This document shows positions 24,226 through 32,857 of a stretch of DNA of 64,000 nt, one piece after another. This DNA comes from Thioclava nitratireducens (GTDB lineage Bacteria; Pseudomonadota; Alphaproteobacteria; Rhodobacterales; Rhodobacteraceae), in assembly GCF_001940525.2 (NCBI RefSeq), contig NZ_CP019437.1, forward strand, positions 1,648,501-1,712,500, written 5' to 3'. The position numbers and the translations under genes are program-made. Below the pieces are notes generated by a model. It did not search any database, was not told where the DNA came from, and saw only the letters and a program-made list of their open reading frames with translations. Within the stretch, counting starts at the first letter, position 1. Each line of letters begins with the position of its first letter.

Positions 24226-25740
24226 ATGGGGCGCATCCAGAACAGCATCCGGCGTTTCGCCAGAGAGGAAGACGGGACGATCCTCGTCTTCTTCGGGATG
24301 AGCCTCGTTGTGCTGCTTGGGCTCGTCGCGCTGTCCTTCGATCTGGGGCGGCTCGGCAGCACCCGCTCGGAGCTGCAATCCTTCGCGGACTCGGTGGCCT
24401 TGGCGGCGGCAGGCGAACTTGACGGCAACAATGACGCGATCACGCGGGCCGATGCCGCGGCCCAACTCATCGTCGACAGCCAGACTTTCGCGACTGGCTC
24501 GCGGGTGCTTGGGGCCGCGAATGACGTGACCCTGACCTATCTCAGCGCGCTCCCGGCAAACGACAATGACGCGACAGACGCGGTCACCACCGATCCGACA
24601 AAAGCCGCCTTCGTCCGAGTTGACGTCAACGAACGCGAAGTTCAGGGGGTCGTCGCCGCGGCCTTCACGACGATGGGCGGCTATGACGCTTTCGACGGCT
24701 CGGCCTCGGCGCAGGCGGTGGCGGGGCTCGAAATCCTGGCCTGCGACGTCACACCCTTGATGTTCTGCGTCCCGCCCGGTTTCGACGCGGAGAAGGACAT
24801 CGGACAGATGATCCTGCTGCGCTCTGGCGGGGGCGGCGACGCGGCCTGGGGGCCTGGTGATTTCGGGTTTCTCGATCCGAAACGCGCCAAGGTCGACGAG
24901 GACGGGCCCTGCGCGAATAAATCCGGAGCCCAGCTCGACGCCTGCCTGCTCGGTGCGGTCAGCAAGATCACCCAATGCTTCAACCAGCGCGGCGTCGACC
25001 TCGAGCCGGGCCAGAAGGAAGGGCGCAACGCGGCGATCTTCAATGTGCGCTTCGACATGTACCAGTCGATCATGAACGGCCTCAGCAAGGATCCCAATTA
25101 CGCGCCCGCACCCAATGTCATCAAGGGGATCGTCGCCGCCAACCCGAGCGGGAAGGAAAACACCAGCAAGAACGCCTGCATCAAGGAGAACGAGGAGGTC
25201 TCGCCCGATACGGTCGGTCTGCCGCGTGACGATTGCTTCATGCCTGGCGCGGCTGAGCCATGCGGTCGCTTCGGTGATGGCGACTGGTCGCAGGGTCGCA
25301 TCACCTACATGCAGAAGAATTACGGCATCGACATCACGGCAGAGGGTGCGACGGATCCCTTCGCCGACGCTGTGACCCGTTACGATCTCTACCTTGCCGA
25401 GATCGCGGCGGCGAATGGCGGCGACATCCTTTCGGGACGCGCGGAGACGGGGCTGCCTAGCTGCGCGCCCGCTGCTGCCCCCAATGCCGACCGCCGCGTG
25501 CTGATCGTCGCGGGGATCGATTGCAGCGCCGAGACGGGCACCGTGATTAAGGGTGCGGCCTCGAACGTGCCGGTCAAGGAATTCGTCAAAGTCTTCCTGA
25601 CCGAGCCGGTGGGCGAGGACGGATCGAGCCCCCCGACGATGGATATCTGGGGCGAGGTTATCGGCTCTGCCAGCAATGGCGATCAAGAGGAACTGGGCAC
25701 GGGCGGCATGGTCCGCGACGTCGTCCAGCTTTACCGGTGA
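24226..25740 (+). CDS. TadG-like pilus assembly protein
   Basis: 504 residues. N-terminus matches the TadE/G-like region: FAREEDGTILVFFGMSLVVLLGLVALSFDLGRL, with a charged leader and one hydrophobic helix, then a segment ending in SVALAAAGELDG. The long C-terminal part is rich in Cys pairs, Asp and Asn and probably periplasmic. TadG proteins act as minor pseudopilins or anchors in Flp pilus assembly. Only 12 bases separate it from cpaB; the stop overlaps the next gene's possible GTG start. Confidence 0.8.
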   Translation: MGRIQNSIRRFAREEDGTILVFFGMSLVVLLGLVALSFDLGRLGSTRSELQSFADSVALAAAGELDGNNDAITRADAAAQLIVDSQTFATGSRVLGAANDVTLTYLSALPANDNDATDAVTTDPTKAAFVRVDVNEREVQGVVAAAFTTMGGYDAFDGSASAQAVAGLEILACDVTPLMFCVPPGFDAEKDIGQMILLRSGGGGDAAWGPGDFGFLDPKRAKVDEDGPCANKSGAQLDACLLGAVSKITQCFNQRGVDLEPGQKEGRNAAIFNVRFDMYQSIMNGLSKDPNYAPAPNVIKGIVAANPSGKENTSKNACIKENEEVSPDTVGLPRDDCFMPGAAEPCGRFGDGDWSQGRITYMQKNYGIDITAEGATDPFADAVTRYDLYLAEIAAANGGDILSGRAETGLPSCAPAAAPNADRRVLIVAGIDCSAETGTVIKGAASNVPVKEFVKVFLTEPVGEDGSSPPTMDIWGEVIGSASNGDQEELGTGGMVRDVVQLYR

Positions 25741-25745
25741 GCGCG

Positions 25746-26255
25746 ATGCGGTGGTTTCGTGCATATCGCCTCCGCAGCCCGCGCCGGATCTGGCGCGATG
25801 ATGAGGGTGCGCAGCTGGTGGAATTTGCGCTGGTGCTGCCGCTGATGCTGATCCTGTTTGCCGCGATCATAGAGAGCGGGCGGATGTTCCTCGCCTACCA
25901 GACGGTGATCGGCGGGGTGCGCGATGCGAGCCGCTACCTCGCCCGCATCACCCCGCGCAGCATCTGCGAAACCGGTGGCAGCGTCGACGGTCAGGCGGCG
26001 ACGCTCGCGAATATCGTCGGCAACGCGATCACCGGCGGTAGCGTTCTGGGCGGCGGCGTGACAGTCACCAGCGTCGAACCGAGCCTCGACTGCATCGCAG
26101 GAAGCTATCGCTTCGGCGATGCGCCAATCGTCGAAGTTGCGGCGAATGTCACGATCACTTTCCCCTTCGCCGGTCTCTTCACCCTCGTGACGCCCTCCAC
26201 GCTCGGCACCGTGACCACGGTCGTCGCCGACCAGAACCGGGTCTTCGGCTCATGA
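25746..26255 (+). CDS. TadE-like minor pseudopilin 1
   Basis: 169 residues from the ATG (or 172 from a GTG at 25737 that overlaps the previous stop). TadE signature near the start: DDEGAQLVEFALVLPLMLILFAAIIESGRMF, with the Glu of the prepilin-like processing site. Then a short periplasmic domain. Its stop overlaps the next ATG (ATGA). Expected to be processed by the prepilin peptidase. Confidence 0.82.
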   Translation: MRWFRAYRLRSPRRIWRDDEGAQLVEFALVLPLMLILFAAIIESGRMFLAYQTVIGGVRDASRYLARITPRSICETGGSVDGQAATLANIVGNAITGGSVLGGGVTVTSVEPSLDCIAGSYRFGDAPIVEVAANVTITFPFAGLFTLVTPSTLGTVTTVVADQNRVFGS

Positions 26256-26902
26256 GCGCGCGTTTCGCATATCGGGCACATGGCTTCCGCCGCTTCCTGC
26301 GTGACGAAGAGGGCGCGACCCTTGTCGAGTTCACGCTGGTCTTCGGCCTCTACCTGCTGGTGTTCTTCGGGCTGCTAGATTTCGGTCGTCTGGCCTATCA
26401 CTACGTGAACATGCAGCGCGGGCTGCAGGTTGCGGCGCGGCTCGCCGCGGTGCGCCCGCCGGCCTGCGCCGGTGTGCCCGAGACGAATACGCGCGGCGTG
26501 ACGCCGAAGGACCAGGCGGAGCCCCAATTCGGCACCAATTGCAGCGCCGAGAGCTGGGTCTGCTCCGCACCAGCGACGGTAAGCTGCTCGGGCGCGATGA
26601 CGAATCCGACCGTGGCCGAGATCTGGCCGATCGTGGCCCCGGCGCTGCCCAATGGCTCGAGCGCGGCGAACCTGTCCTTCAGCTATTCCTACGATCCCGA
26701 ACTCGGGTTCCTCGGCGGGCCCTATGTGCCGATGGTCACGGTCGAATTGCAGAATGTGAACTTCGAATTCGCGACGCCGCTGGGCGCGCTGGTAGGGCTC
26801 GTGACGGGCACCGCCGATGAAAATCTTGATGCAGATATCGCCTTCCCGAGCATGAGTACGTCGATGCCGGGCGAGGATCTCGCGCAGGGCGCGGGTAGCT
26901 AA
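26252..26902 (+). CDS. TadE-like minor pseudopilin 2
   Basis: 216 residues with the TadE signature DEEGATLVEFTLVFGLYLLVFFGLLDFGRL after a short basic leader, and a Cys-containing periplasmic domain. Starts inside the stop of the preceding TadE gene. The three TadG/TadE-like genes in a row sit where many loci have cpaC and cpaD. Confidence 0.82.
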   Translation: MSARFAYRAHGFRRFLRDEEGATLVEFTLVFGLYLLVFFGLLDFGRLAYHYVNMQRGLQVAARLAAVRPPACAGVPETNTRGVTPKDQAEPQFGTNCSAESWVCSAPATVSCSGAMTNPTVAEIWPIVAPALPNGSSAANLSFSYSYDPELGFLGGPYVPMVTVELQNVNFEFATPLGALVGLVTGTADENLDADIAFPSMSTSMPGEDLAQGAGS

Positions 26903-26920
26903 AGCAAGGGGAGAGATGAA

Positions 26921-27820
26921 ATGACTCGTAGAACCAATCCGATGGTCCTGGTGCCCGAGCCGAGCGCTCGCGACCTTGCCGCATCCGCCAAGCGCCGGCT
27001 GAGCTTTTCTGCCGAGACCGGGCGTATGGCGCAGACGGAGGCGCCCGACGATGAAGGCCAGGTGATCGCGGTTGCGCGCAGCCGTGGTGGCATCGGGGCG
27101 ACGATGCTGGCGGTGAACCTCGCGCATCAGCTCTCGGCGCAGGGCGCCAAGAAAGGGCAGGCGCCGCGCCGCGTCGGCTTGATTGACCTCGACCTGCAAT
27201 TCGGCATGGTCGCGGGGTTCCTGGACCTCGAGCCGAGTCCGGCGCTCTACGACATGGCGCGTAGCGGCGCGATGCCCGATGAGACCTTCCTCGACCAGTC
27301 GCTGCAATATTCGAAAGACGGGCTGGAAGTGCTCTGCGCTCCTGCCGCCTTTGCGCCGCTCGGCGCGCTCGGGGCCGATCAGGTGACCGAGCTGATCACG
27401 CTGATGCAGGCGCGCTGCGATTACGTCATCGTCGATCTGCCGCATGCGCTGATCGACTGGGTCTCGCCGGTGCTGGCGCGCGCCTCCTTGCTGTATCTGG
27501 TGACCGATCTCGCGGTGCCGTCGCTGCAGCAGGCACGCCGCCTGATCGACGCCTATCGCGAGGAAAACCTCGCGCTGGAGATCGAGGTGGTCGTGAACCA
27601 TCAAAGCCGTCCGCTGATGCGCTCACGGCTGCAGCAGGAAGCGGCGAAGGCGCTCGATCGCGACCTCAGCCACTGGCTTCCCGACGACCCGCGCGCCGCA
27701 CGGGAGGCCGCCGATCGCGGAGTGCCGCTGGCGCGGATCGGACGGCGCTCCGCCTTGTCGAAAGCGATCGCCGGTCTTGCGAAAGGGCGGCTCGCACAGA
27801 GCACGGCCCGGTCGAACTGA
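26921..27820 (+). CDS. cpaE: CpaE/TadZ-type P-loop protein (short form)
   Basis: 299 residues, MinD/ParA-like. Deviant Walker A reads ARSRGGIGATMLAVNLA (about residues 51-67), with no Lys in the GK(S/T) position, as is common in TadZ; Walker A' region LIDLDLQFG and YVIVDLPHAL follow. The N-terminal response-receiver-like domain found in most CpaE proteins is missing; only about 45 polar residues precede the P-loop. TadZ helps place the pilus machine at the cell pole. RBS: AGGGGAGAG before the ATG. Confidence 0.85.
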   Translation: MTRRTNPMVLVPEPSARDLAASAKRRLSFSAETGRMAQTEAPDDEGQVIAVARSRGGIGATMLAVNLAHQLSAQGAKKGQAPRRVGLIDLDLQFGMVAGFLDLEPSPALYDMARSGAMPDETFLDQSLQYSKDGLEVLCAPAAFAPLGALGADQVTELITLMQARCDYVIVDLPHALIDWVSPVLARASLLYLVTDLAVPSLQQARRLIDAYREENLALEIEVVVNHQSRPLMRSRLQQEAAKALDRDLSHWLPDDPRAAREAADRGVPLARIGRRSALSKAIAGLAKGRLAQSTARSN

Positions 27821-27833
27821 GGGGGAACACGAG

Positions 27834-29264
27834 ATGTTTCGCAATTTCACGGATCGCGGGTCCAAACGTACCGAGACCGAGAAGGTGATCCCGCTCGGCA
27901 AACCCTTCGCGGGAAGTCCGCCGAAAGAGGCGCGCGAGATGGTCGCGCAAAAGAACCCGCCGAAACCGGCGGCGCCTTCGATCGACGAAGAAAGCCAGCG
28001 CCGCGCGCTGGAGTTGAAAAGCCGGTTGCACGATGCGCTTCTTGATCGGCTGAACCTGTCGATGCTCGACAAGGTCGTGCCTGAGGAACTCCGCCGCGAA
28101 GTGGCCGCACTGGTCAGCGAAGAACTGCGCGACGCGAAAACCCCGCTGCGCGCGGAGGAGTTCAAGACGCTGGTCGACGAGCTTCTCAACGAGGTGCTGG
28201 GCCTTGGCCCGCTCGAGCCGTTGCTGGCCGATCCCTCGATCAACGATATTCTCGTCAACGGCTGCAACCGCGTCTTCGTCGAACGTCACGGCGTGCTGGA
28301 GCGCACCGCGGTGCGCTTTCGCGACGAACGTCATCTGCTCCGGATCATCGACAAGATCGTCTCGCGGGTGGGCCGCCGGATCGACGAGAGCAACCCTTGG
28401 GTCGATGCGCGGCTCGATGACGGCAGCCGCGTAAACGCGATCATCCGGCCTTGCGCGATCGACGGGCCGAGCCTCTCGATCCGCAAGTTCTCGCGCCAGC
28501 CCTATACGCTGGAACGGCTCGTCGAGACCGGGATGATGACCGGGGCGGCGGCGCGGTTCCTGCAGGGGCTGGTCCATGCCCGCAAGAACATCCTGATCTC
28601 CGGCGGCACCGGCTCGGGCAAGACGACGCTGCTGAACGCGATCTCTGCCGCCATCGACCCGCGCACGCGGATCGTGACGATCGAGGATGCAGCGGAACTG
28701 CAGCTGCAGCAGGAGCACGTCGTGCGGCTGGAAACCCGGGCGCCAAATCCGAACGGGCAGGGCGCGGTGCTCCAGCGCGATCTGGTGAAGAACGCGCTCC
28801 GGATGCGGCCCGACCGGATCATCGTGGGCGAGGTGCGCGGCTCGGAAGCCTTCGACATGTTGCAGGCGATGAACACCGGCCATGACGGCTCGATGACCAC
28901 CGTCCACGCCAATTCCGCCCGTGATGCCCTGGGGCGGATCGAGCAGATGGTGACCATGATCGGCCTCGACATGCCGCTGACCGCGATCCGTTCGCAGATC
29001 GCCTCCGGACTCGACATCGTGGTGCAGATTGCGCGCCTCTCCGACGGCCGCCGCCGGGTGCTGTCAATCTCGGAAATCACCGGGCAGGAGGGCAATATCG
29101 TGATGATGCAGGACATCTTCACGTTCCGGAAGACCGGCACCACCGCAGATGGCGCGATCGAGGGCGAGTTCACCGCCACCGGCCTGCGCCCGCGCTGCCT
29201 CGAAGACCTGATCGCAGCGGGCGTCGCGATCGATCCGACTGATTTCAAGATGCGGGGGCACTGA
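27834..29264 (+). CDS. cpaF: Tad secretion ATPase CpaF/TadA
   Basis: 476 residues of the type II/IV secretion ATPase family. N-domain region GLGPLEPLLADPSINDILVNG, Walker A GGTGSGKTT near residue 258, Walker B/Asp-box ITIEDAAELQL-like segment, and the HDGSMTTVHANSARDAL motif (His box). It powers pilin polymerisation (and retraction) at the inner membrane. The ATG at 27834 has GGGGGAACACGAG before it. Confidence 0.93.
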   Translation: MFRNFTDRGSKRTETEKVIPLGKPFAGSPPKEAREMVAQKNPPKPAAPSIDEESQRRALELKSRLHDALLDRLNLSMLDKVVPEELRREVAALVSEELRDAKTPLRAEEFKTLVDELLNEVLGLGPLEPLLADPSINDILVNGCNRVFVERHGVLERTAVRFRDERHLLRIIDKIVSRVGRRIDESNPWVDARLDDGSRVNAIIRPCAIDGPSLSIRKFSRQPYTLERLVETGMMTGAAARFLQGLVHARKNILISGGTGSGKTTLLNAISAAIDPRTRIVTIEDAAELQLQQEHVVRLETRAPNPNGQGAVLQRDLVKNALRMRPDRIIVGEVRGSEAFDMLQAMNTGHDGSMTTVHANSARDALGRIEQMVTMIGLDMPLTAIRSQIASGLDIVVQIARLSDGRRRVLSISEITGQEGNIVMMQDIFTFRKTGTTADGAIEGEFTATGLRPRCLEDLIAAGVAIDPTDFKMRGH

Positions 29265-29267
29265 GCC

Positions 29268-30239
29268 ATGTGGGAGATAATCGAAAAAGACCTTGCCGCC
29301 TATGTCGCCTATAGCGGCATCGCGCTTGGCGTGCTGCTGGCGCTGACCGGGGGGCTGCATCTGCTCAACCGGACGGAGACCAGCGGCGAGGCCAAGAGCC
29401 GCCGGATGAAGATGATCGCGAAGGGCCGCGACACCGAGGAGGTGCTTGCGCTGCTCAAGCCCGATCCGCGCAAAGGATGGATCGCGCGGCTCCCCAAGAG
29501 CTTCGACCTGCCGCGCCTGCTGCATCGTGCGGGCTTCCGGATCGGGCCGGACAAATTCCTGCTGCTCTGCGCCGCGCTTACGATCGGGAGTTTCGTACTC
29601 GCGCTTGCGCCGCTCGGCCCGTTGCGGGCGGCCCCGGCGGCACTGGTCATCGGGCTGGTGCTGCCTTTTCTGGTCCTGCGCTCGCGGGCGACGCAGCGGA
29701 TGAAGGTGCTGACCGGCCAACTTCCCGACGCGCTCGACATGCTGGCGCGCGGTCTGAAGATCGGCCATCCGCTGAACATGTCGATCGGCGCCGTGGCCGA
29801 GGAAATGCCGGACCCGATCGGCACCGAGTTCGGCATCATCTTCGATCAGGTCACCTACGGTGAAGATCTTCCTGACGCGGTGCTGGAATTCGCCGAGAGG
29901 GTGGGGCTGGAAGACGCCGATTATCTCGCCGCCAGCATCGGCATCCAGCATGGCACGGGCGGCGATCTCGCCCGCGTCCTCGAAGTGCTGGCGGCGACGA
30001 CGCGGGGCCGGATCTCGATGCGGCGCAAGATCCGCGCGATCTCGGCGGAGGGACGCGCCTCGGCGTGGTTCCTGACCGCTCTGCCCTTCATCATGTTCGG
30101 CTTCACCTCGCTGATTTCGCCCAATTACTATGGCGAGGTCGCCGATCAGCCGATGTTCCGCACGATGGCGATCATCGTCATCACGCTGATTGTCCTGAAT
30201 GCCGTGGTGCTGCGCCGCTTGGTGCAGTTCCGGATCTGA
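29268..30239 (+). CDS. tadB: Tad inner-membrane platform protein TadB
   Basis: 323 residues with a type II secretion F-like domain (LTGQLPDALDMLARGLKIGH ... DPIGTEFGIIFDQVTYGEDLPDAV) between transmembrane segments: one near the N-terminus, a pair near 95-140 and two at the C-terminus. It forms the membrane platform on which CpaF acts, together with TadC. Only 3 bases after cpaF. Confidence 0.9.
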   Translation: MWEIIEKDLAAYVAYSGIALGVLLALTGGLHLLNRTETSGEAKSRRMKMIAKGRDTEEVLALLKPDPRKGWIARLPKSFDLPRLLHRAGFRIGPDKFLLLCAALTIGSFVLALAPLGPLRAAPAALVIGLVLPFLVLRSRATQRMKVLTGQLPDALDMLARGLKIGHPLNMSIGAVAEEMPDPIGTEFGIIFDQVTYGEDLPDAVLEFAERVGLEDADYLAASIGIQHGTGGDLARVLEVLAATTRGRISMRRKIRAISAEGRASAWFLTALPFIMFGFTSLISPNYYGEVADQPMFRTMAIIVITLIVLNAVVLRRLVQFRI

Positions 30240-30255
30240 GCCGGGGAGAGAGACC

Positions 30256-31257
30256 ATGTTGATGACACGGATCGAGGATTTTGCGCTTCGGATGGGCATC
30301 GCGCCCGAAACGCTTCTGGCCGCCGGGATCGGCTTCGGCCTGCTGCTGCTGATCGTCGGGCTTCAGGCCGCCTTCCAGCGCGACCGCGCCGCCGAGCGCA
30401 TTGCGGCCATTGGCGGGCCGAAAACGGGGGGACGTGCCGAGCATGGCTATCTCAAGGCGCCGGAGGCCCGTCCGGGTCAGATCCTGAAGGCCTTCGTGCC
30501 CGCAGATCGCCAGACCCGCTCCAAGCTCGAACGCAAACTCGCGCAGGCCGGTCTGTCCGGGGCGAGCGCCTTGCGCCGCTTCACTCTGATCCGGATCGCG
30601 CTGGGGATCGGTCTGCCGGGGATTTTCATGGGGCTCCTGATCGCCGCGCGTAGCCCCGACATCGCGCTGCCGCTGGGGCTGGATGCCCGCCTCGGCAGCC
30701 TGAGCGGTATCGCGACCTACCAGATACTCACCGGCCTTGTCGCTAGCGGTTACCTGCTGCCGCTGATGTGGCTCAACGGCCGGATGCGTGAGCGGCGGTT
30801 GCGCATCGAGGAAAGCTTTCCGAACGCGCTCGACCTGATGCAAGTCGCCATCGAGAGCGGCATGGGGTTCGATGCGGCGATGACTCGCGTCGGCAACGAA
30901 CTGGCCGAGACCTCGCCGGAGATCTCCTTCGAGTTCCTCTCGGTGCAGCGACAGGTCCAGGCCGGTCGCGAGCGCGAGGCGGCCCTGCGGGACATGGCCG
31001 ACCGCACCGGGGTCGAGACCGTGCGCGCTTTCGCCAATGTCGCGAGCCAGTCGCTGCGCTTCGGGGCGTCCATGGCACAGGCCCTGACCACCTATGCCGC
31101 CGATCTGCGTGGCATCCGCGAGATGCGCGCGCAGGAAAAGGCCAATCGCCTGCCGGTGCAGATGTCCGGGGTTCTCGCTTCGCTGATGCTGCCGGCGCTG
31201 ATCCTGATCGCGGTCGGCCCCGTGGTGATTCGATATTTTATGAATTACGCCCAGTAA
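30256..31257 (+). CDS. tadC: Tad inner-membrane platform protein TadC
   Basis: 333 residues, same fold as TadB: type II secretion F domain (ESFPNALDLMQVAIESGMGFD ... EFLSVQRQVQAG) flanked by hydrophobic helices, the last one at the C-terminus (LMLPALILIAVGPVVIRYF). ATG at 30256 with GGGGAGAG as ribosome-binding site. Last gene of the uninterrupted cpaE-tadC run; a 261-base AT-rich gap follows. Confidence 0.9.
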   Translation: MLMTRIEDFALRMGIAPETLLAAGIGFGLLLLIVGLQAAFQRDRAAERIAAIGGPKTGGRAEHGYLKAPEARPGQILKAFVPADRQTRSKLERKLAQAGLSGASALRRFTLIRIALGIGLPGIFMGLLIAARSPDIALPLGLDARLGSLSGIATYQILTGLVASGYLLPLMWLNGRMRERRLRIEESFPNALDLMQVAIESGMGFDAAMTRVGNELAETSPEISFEFLSVQRQVQAGREREAALRDMADRTGVETVRAFANVASQSLRFGASMAQALTTYAADLRGIREMRAQEKANRLPVQMSGVLASLMLPALILIAVGPVVIRYFMNYAQ

Positions 31258-31369
31258 ATCGAATCGTTTCCAAATCGGCACTTTTCCCAAGGTATTGTTT
31301 ACGGGCAATTTTTACGGACGAAATATCGACCTAAATGCCGAAATTGCAACCTTTGGGTGTATCGGTTGC

Positions 31370-31399
31370 CTGTGGATACATTCCTGGGTTCTGTGGATA
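31370..31399. promoter_or_regulatory. Two DnaA-box-like direct repeats before the LuxR-type gene
   Basis: CTGTGGATA occurs at 31370-31378 and again at 31391-31399, 21 bases apart (two helical turns), in an AT-rich gap. TGTGGATA(A) is the complement of the DnaA box TTATCCACA with one mismatch in each copy. They might bind DnaA, the adjacent regulator, or nothing. The rest of the gap (31258-31506) shows no clear hairpin terminator. Confidence 0.35.
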
Positions 31400-31518
31400 T
31401 AGTCCAAATGGCTAGCTTAGGAATTAACCCATTTAGGAGTTACGCTTAGAGATGGCCCACGCGCTGTCACGCTAAGAAAAGGGGCCACATATAATAGTTT
31501 CTGGGGATGGTGGGGACC

Positions 31519-32361
31519 ATGCGAGACTATGGAACAGCCGGGGCACCGCCCGGGCAGGAGCGCGCTATCGAAGCGGGCATGATTGGGGCCGTTGCACAGT
31601 GGTGTGAGTGTCTGCACGGGACGAACCCGCTCCGCATGGCATTGAGATATCTGACCGACAGTATCGGGGCCGAGGCCATCATATTGGCGCGCTATCCGCG
31701 AGATGCGGGCGCACCGGCGCGGGCGCTGGTTCATGACAGGGCGAGATCGGGTTGCCGGATCCCCTTGGAGCAAAGCTTCGCGGGCGATCTGCTGGGCGAT
31801 TACCTGGACAAGGCGAAGAAGGGCTCGACTTGGTATCGCTCGATGCAGGACGAGGACGTGCCGCCTGCGGTCGCCTCGGCGCTCGCCCGTCGCAACCTGA
31901 TCGAGATGGTGGTCATCCCGCTCGAGATCAGCGATCGCTGGGTCGATACGCTGGAGCTGCATTTCACCGAGAAGTTGCGCCAGTATCAGCAGGCTGTGCT
32001 GACGACGCTCGGCGATACGCTTAGCCGCACCTGGCACAACCGCGCGCGAGGCATGTTCACCGAGAGCTTGCTGAAATCGGCCGCCAAGCAGGCCGCGCCG
32101 CTCATCGGCTCGCCGATCCTGAGCGCGGATAACCCGGCACGCCTGAGCCGGTCGGAATATCGCGTCTGCCTGCTGCTGCGCCATGGCCAGTCGCCCGATC
32201 AGATGCTTGCGGAGCTGGGGATCAAGGAATCCACCCTGCGCACCCATCTAAGCAATCTCTATTCCAAGACCGGCGCGCGCAACTTGGCGGAATTGACCTT
32301 CCAGCTTGTCTCCGGACTGCCGTTCGAGCTCGGCGGCGCGAAATCCGGACGGGTCGCATGA
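31519..32361 (+). CDS. LuxR-type HTH regulator in the Tad locus
   Basis: About 280 residues. N-terminal GAF-like sensor part (about 1-190, no recognisable ligand motif) and a C-terminal LuxR/GerE HTH: LSRSEYRVCLLLRHGQSPDQMLAELGIKESTLRTHLSNLYSKTG, near residues 205-250. The first half does not show the autoinducer-binding residues (W, Y, D pattern) of LuxR quorum sensors. I chose the ATG at 31519 because GGTGGGGA precedes it; ATG 31507 is in frame but lacks a site. It overlaps cpaA by 4 bases, so it probably controls the pilus genes. Confidence 0.75.
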   Translation: MRDYGTAGAPPGQERAIEAGMIGAVAQWCECLHGTNPLRMALRYLTDSIGAEAIILARYPRDAGAPARALVHDRARSGCRIPLEQSFAGDLLGDYLDKAKKGSTWYRSMQDEDVPPAVASALARRNLIEMVVIPLEISDRWVDTLELHFTEKLRQYQQAVLTTLGDTLSRTWHNRARGMFTESLLKSAAKQAAPLIGSPILSADNPARLSRSEYRVCLLLRHGQSPDQMLAELGIKESTLRTHLSNLYSKTGARNLAELTFQLVSGLPFELGGAKSGRVA

Positions 32362-32837
32362 CTGCGCAACTCCTGCCGCTGGCGGCGCTGGCCCCGGTGT
32401 TGATCTGGGTTGCGCTCAGCGATCTGCGCGAGATGCGCATCCCGAACAGGATCGTGCTCATTACGCTGGGCTTCTTTGCGCTCTGCGCGCCGTTCCTGGC
32501 TCTGCACGAGCTGAGCCTGCGGCTGGCCGCGGCAGCGATCACTTTCGCGGTTGGCTACGTCTTCTTCGTGCTGCGCGCCTTCGGAGGCGGGGACGTGAAA
32601 TTCCTCGCGGCCCTGATGCTGTTCGTGCCCTCTGCGGCGATGGGGGAGTTTTTGATCGCCTTTTCCGTCGCGCTTTTCGCAGGCTCGGCGCTAACGATGG
32701 GGCTGCAAAGCGCGCCAGTTGCGGCGCGCCTCGGGCCTCGCTTGGGTTGGAAGAGCTGTTACGCACGGGGAAAGCTCCCGATGGGCGTCTCGATCGCGCT
32801 TGCCGGTCTGGCTTTGCCTTATCTGGTCGGCGGGTAG
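32358..32837 (+). CDS. cpaA: Prepilin peptidase CpaA/TadV
   Basis: 159 residues, several transmembrane helices; an A24 aspartic prepilin peptidase. The two catalytic Asp sites are in WVALSDLREMRIPN (about residue 22) and FGGGDVKFLAAL (the GGGD motif, about residue 78). It should cleave the Flp pilin and TadE/TadG-type leaders. Start overlaps the regulator's stop (ATGA). Confidence 0.9.
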   Translation: MTAQLLPLAALAPVLIWVALSDLREMRIPNRIVLITLGFFALCAPFLALHELSLRLAAAAITFAVGYVFFVLRAFGGGDVKFLAALMLFVPSAAMGEFLIAFSVALFAGSALTMGLQSAPVAARLGPRLGWKSCYARGKLPMGVSIALAGLALPYLVGG

Positions 32838-32857
32838 GCCCCGCCAAGGGAGGACCT

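Noticed and set aside
31258..31506. Replication origin because of DnaA-box-like repeats
   Set aside because: Only two imperfect boxes, no AT-rich unwinding block and no dnaA, dnaN or parAB genes nearby.
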